NCBI GenBank assembly: GCA_003243865.1
Contig: QHBQ01000350.1
Location: 1-6,769 of the forward strand
DNA: 6,769 nucleotides
Source of the DNA: Candidatus Chloroheliales bacterium
GTDB lineage: Bacteria; Chloroflexota; Chloroflexia; QHBQ01
Direction: 5' to 3'
The position numbers were made by a program, and so were the translations under genes. Below the pieces are notes generated by a model. The model was not told the origin of the DNA and did not search any database. It saw only the letters and a program-made list of their open reading frames with translations. Positions 6,410-6,769 of the stretch are shown here, piece by piece (position 1 is the first letter of the stretch; each line of letters starts with the position of its first letter).

Positions 6410-6769
6410 CTAATTATACCACACGCGAACAAAGTAGCGACTAGCACAAACCTTCCGTAACACCCGCTGCAACTCCCCCAGCGGCACCGTATCCTCCAGC
6501 GGCAGGCGTCCGTGGCCGTTCGGTGAGTGGCCGTTTGCGCCATTCTTCGCCGGTCGCCCGCGCTTCTTGCCGTTGGCGGTCAGTGTCGGCGTTGTCTCAA
6601 CGGTGGTGGCAGGCTTGCGCCCGCGGCGGCCTTTCGCTTTCTCGCCGTTGGCTTCGGGCGTGGCGGCGACTAGCTCACCCTTGCGCGGACGACCGCGCTT
6701 CTTGGGGGCAGCGGCGGCGCGGGCTTCAGCTTTGCGGGCGGCTTCCTCGAGGATGGCGGAGAGCGGCGT
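6410..6769 (-). CDS. AT-hook protein, C-terminal 119 residues (partial)
   Basis: The frame enters from the right edge, so the start is missing. The visible part begins with a charged helix-like stretch (SAILEEAARKAEARAAAA). It is then a low-complexity Lys/Arg/Gly/Pro/Ala/Asn tail with three AT-hook-like cores: KKRGRPRK, GRRGRKP and KKRGRPAK (residues about 23-30, 47-53 and 68-75 of the visible part). AT-hooks bind the minor groove of AT-rich DNA, so a nucleoid or regulatory DNA-binding role is likely. What lies at the N-terminus is unknown. The last residues, VLRKVCASRYFVRVWYN, contrast with the hydrophilic tail and are encoded by DNA that includes the next promoter. The duplicate at 4426-4566 instead ends in ELQRI. 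The present C-terminus therefore looks secondary, created when the cassette arrived. Confidence 0.82.
   Translation of the reverse strand, partial: TPLSAILEEAARKAEARAAAAPKKRGRPRKGELVAATPEANGEKAKGRRGRKPATTVETTPTLTANGKKRGRPAKNGANGHSPNGHGRLPLEDTVPLGELQRVLRKVCASRYFVRVWYN
6413..6418 (-). promoter_or_regulatory. Extended -10 promoter of the DUF4258/zinc-finger cluster
   Basis: On the minus strand TATAAT is preceded by TGG (extended -10). No good -35 is seen at 16-18 bases. The start of transcription would be near 6406, giving a leader of about 23 nt. The element overlaps the final WYN codons of the AT-hook frame and lies just outside the repeated segment, so it came with the cassette. Confidence 0.55.
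6464..6577. repeat. 114-bp direct repeat, proximal copy (within the AT-hook gene)
   Basis: Partner of 4432-4545 in the same orientation. It encodes NGKKRGRPAKNG through LGELQR. Beyond it on the 3' side of the gene the sequence changes to the VLRKVCAS tail and the cassette promoter. Confidence 0.85.

Noticed and set aside
4432..6577. Transposon with target-site duplication
   Set aside because: No transposase, integrase or terminal inverted repeats are visible between the repeats, and 114 bp is far too long for a normal target duplication. The repeat is coding sequence of the neighbouring gene.

Overview
The window looks like chromosomal DNA from a high-GC bacterium, probably a Chloroflexota (Chloroflexus/Roseiflexus-like) relative. 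This is inferred from three things: the style of the membrane glycosyltransferase-like protein at the left end, the heptad and REP-like dispersed repeats, and the pairing of DUF4258 proteins with 'CPG-type' YgiT zinc-finger proteins. No rRNA, tRNA or CRISPR array was seen, so the assignment is not firm.

Left part (1-2491, minus strand). The N-terminal 335 residues of a large multi-pass membrane protein (GT-C/GT39-like) run off the left edge. It follows purA (adenylosuccinate synthase, 441 aa) on the same strand, with a 158-bp gap that holds heptad repeats and a hairpin repeat. The 469-bp region 2492-2960 separates purA from a divergent gene. It contains a good extended -10 promoter for each gene, the purA leader with five in-phase heptads and a second REP-like copy, and several repeats and palindromes that could be operators.

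Middle (2961-4343, plus strand). A 460-aa TPR-repeat protein with two C-terminal membrane segments, ending at a probable bidirectional terminator (4389-4413).

Right part (4426-6769, minus strand). Reading in the direction of transcription, the order is: the C-terminal 119 residues of an AT-hook protein; a DUF4258 protein; a two-domain YgiT/MqsA-type zinc-finger protein; a second DUF4258 protein; a second two-domain zinc-finger protein; and an untranslatable second copy of the AT-hook gene's 3' end. The four middle genes are tightly packed and appear to be driven by a TATAAT promoter embedded in the last codons of the AT-hook frame. They look like two tandemly duplicated type II toxin-antitoxin-like modules. 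The cassette is flanked by 114-bp direct repeats (about 91% identical) of the AT-hook gene 3' end. The distal repeat keeps what looks like the original stop and terminator, while the proximal repeat runs into cassette sequence. This suggests the cassette was inserted in, or duplicated around, the 3' end of the AT-hook gene. It is the most unusual structure in the window.
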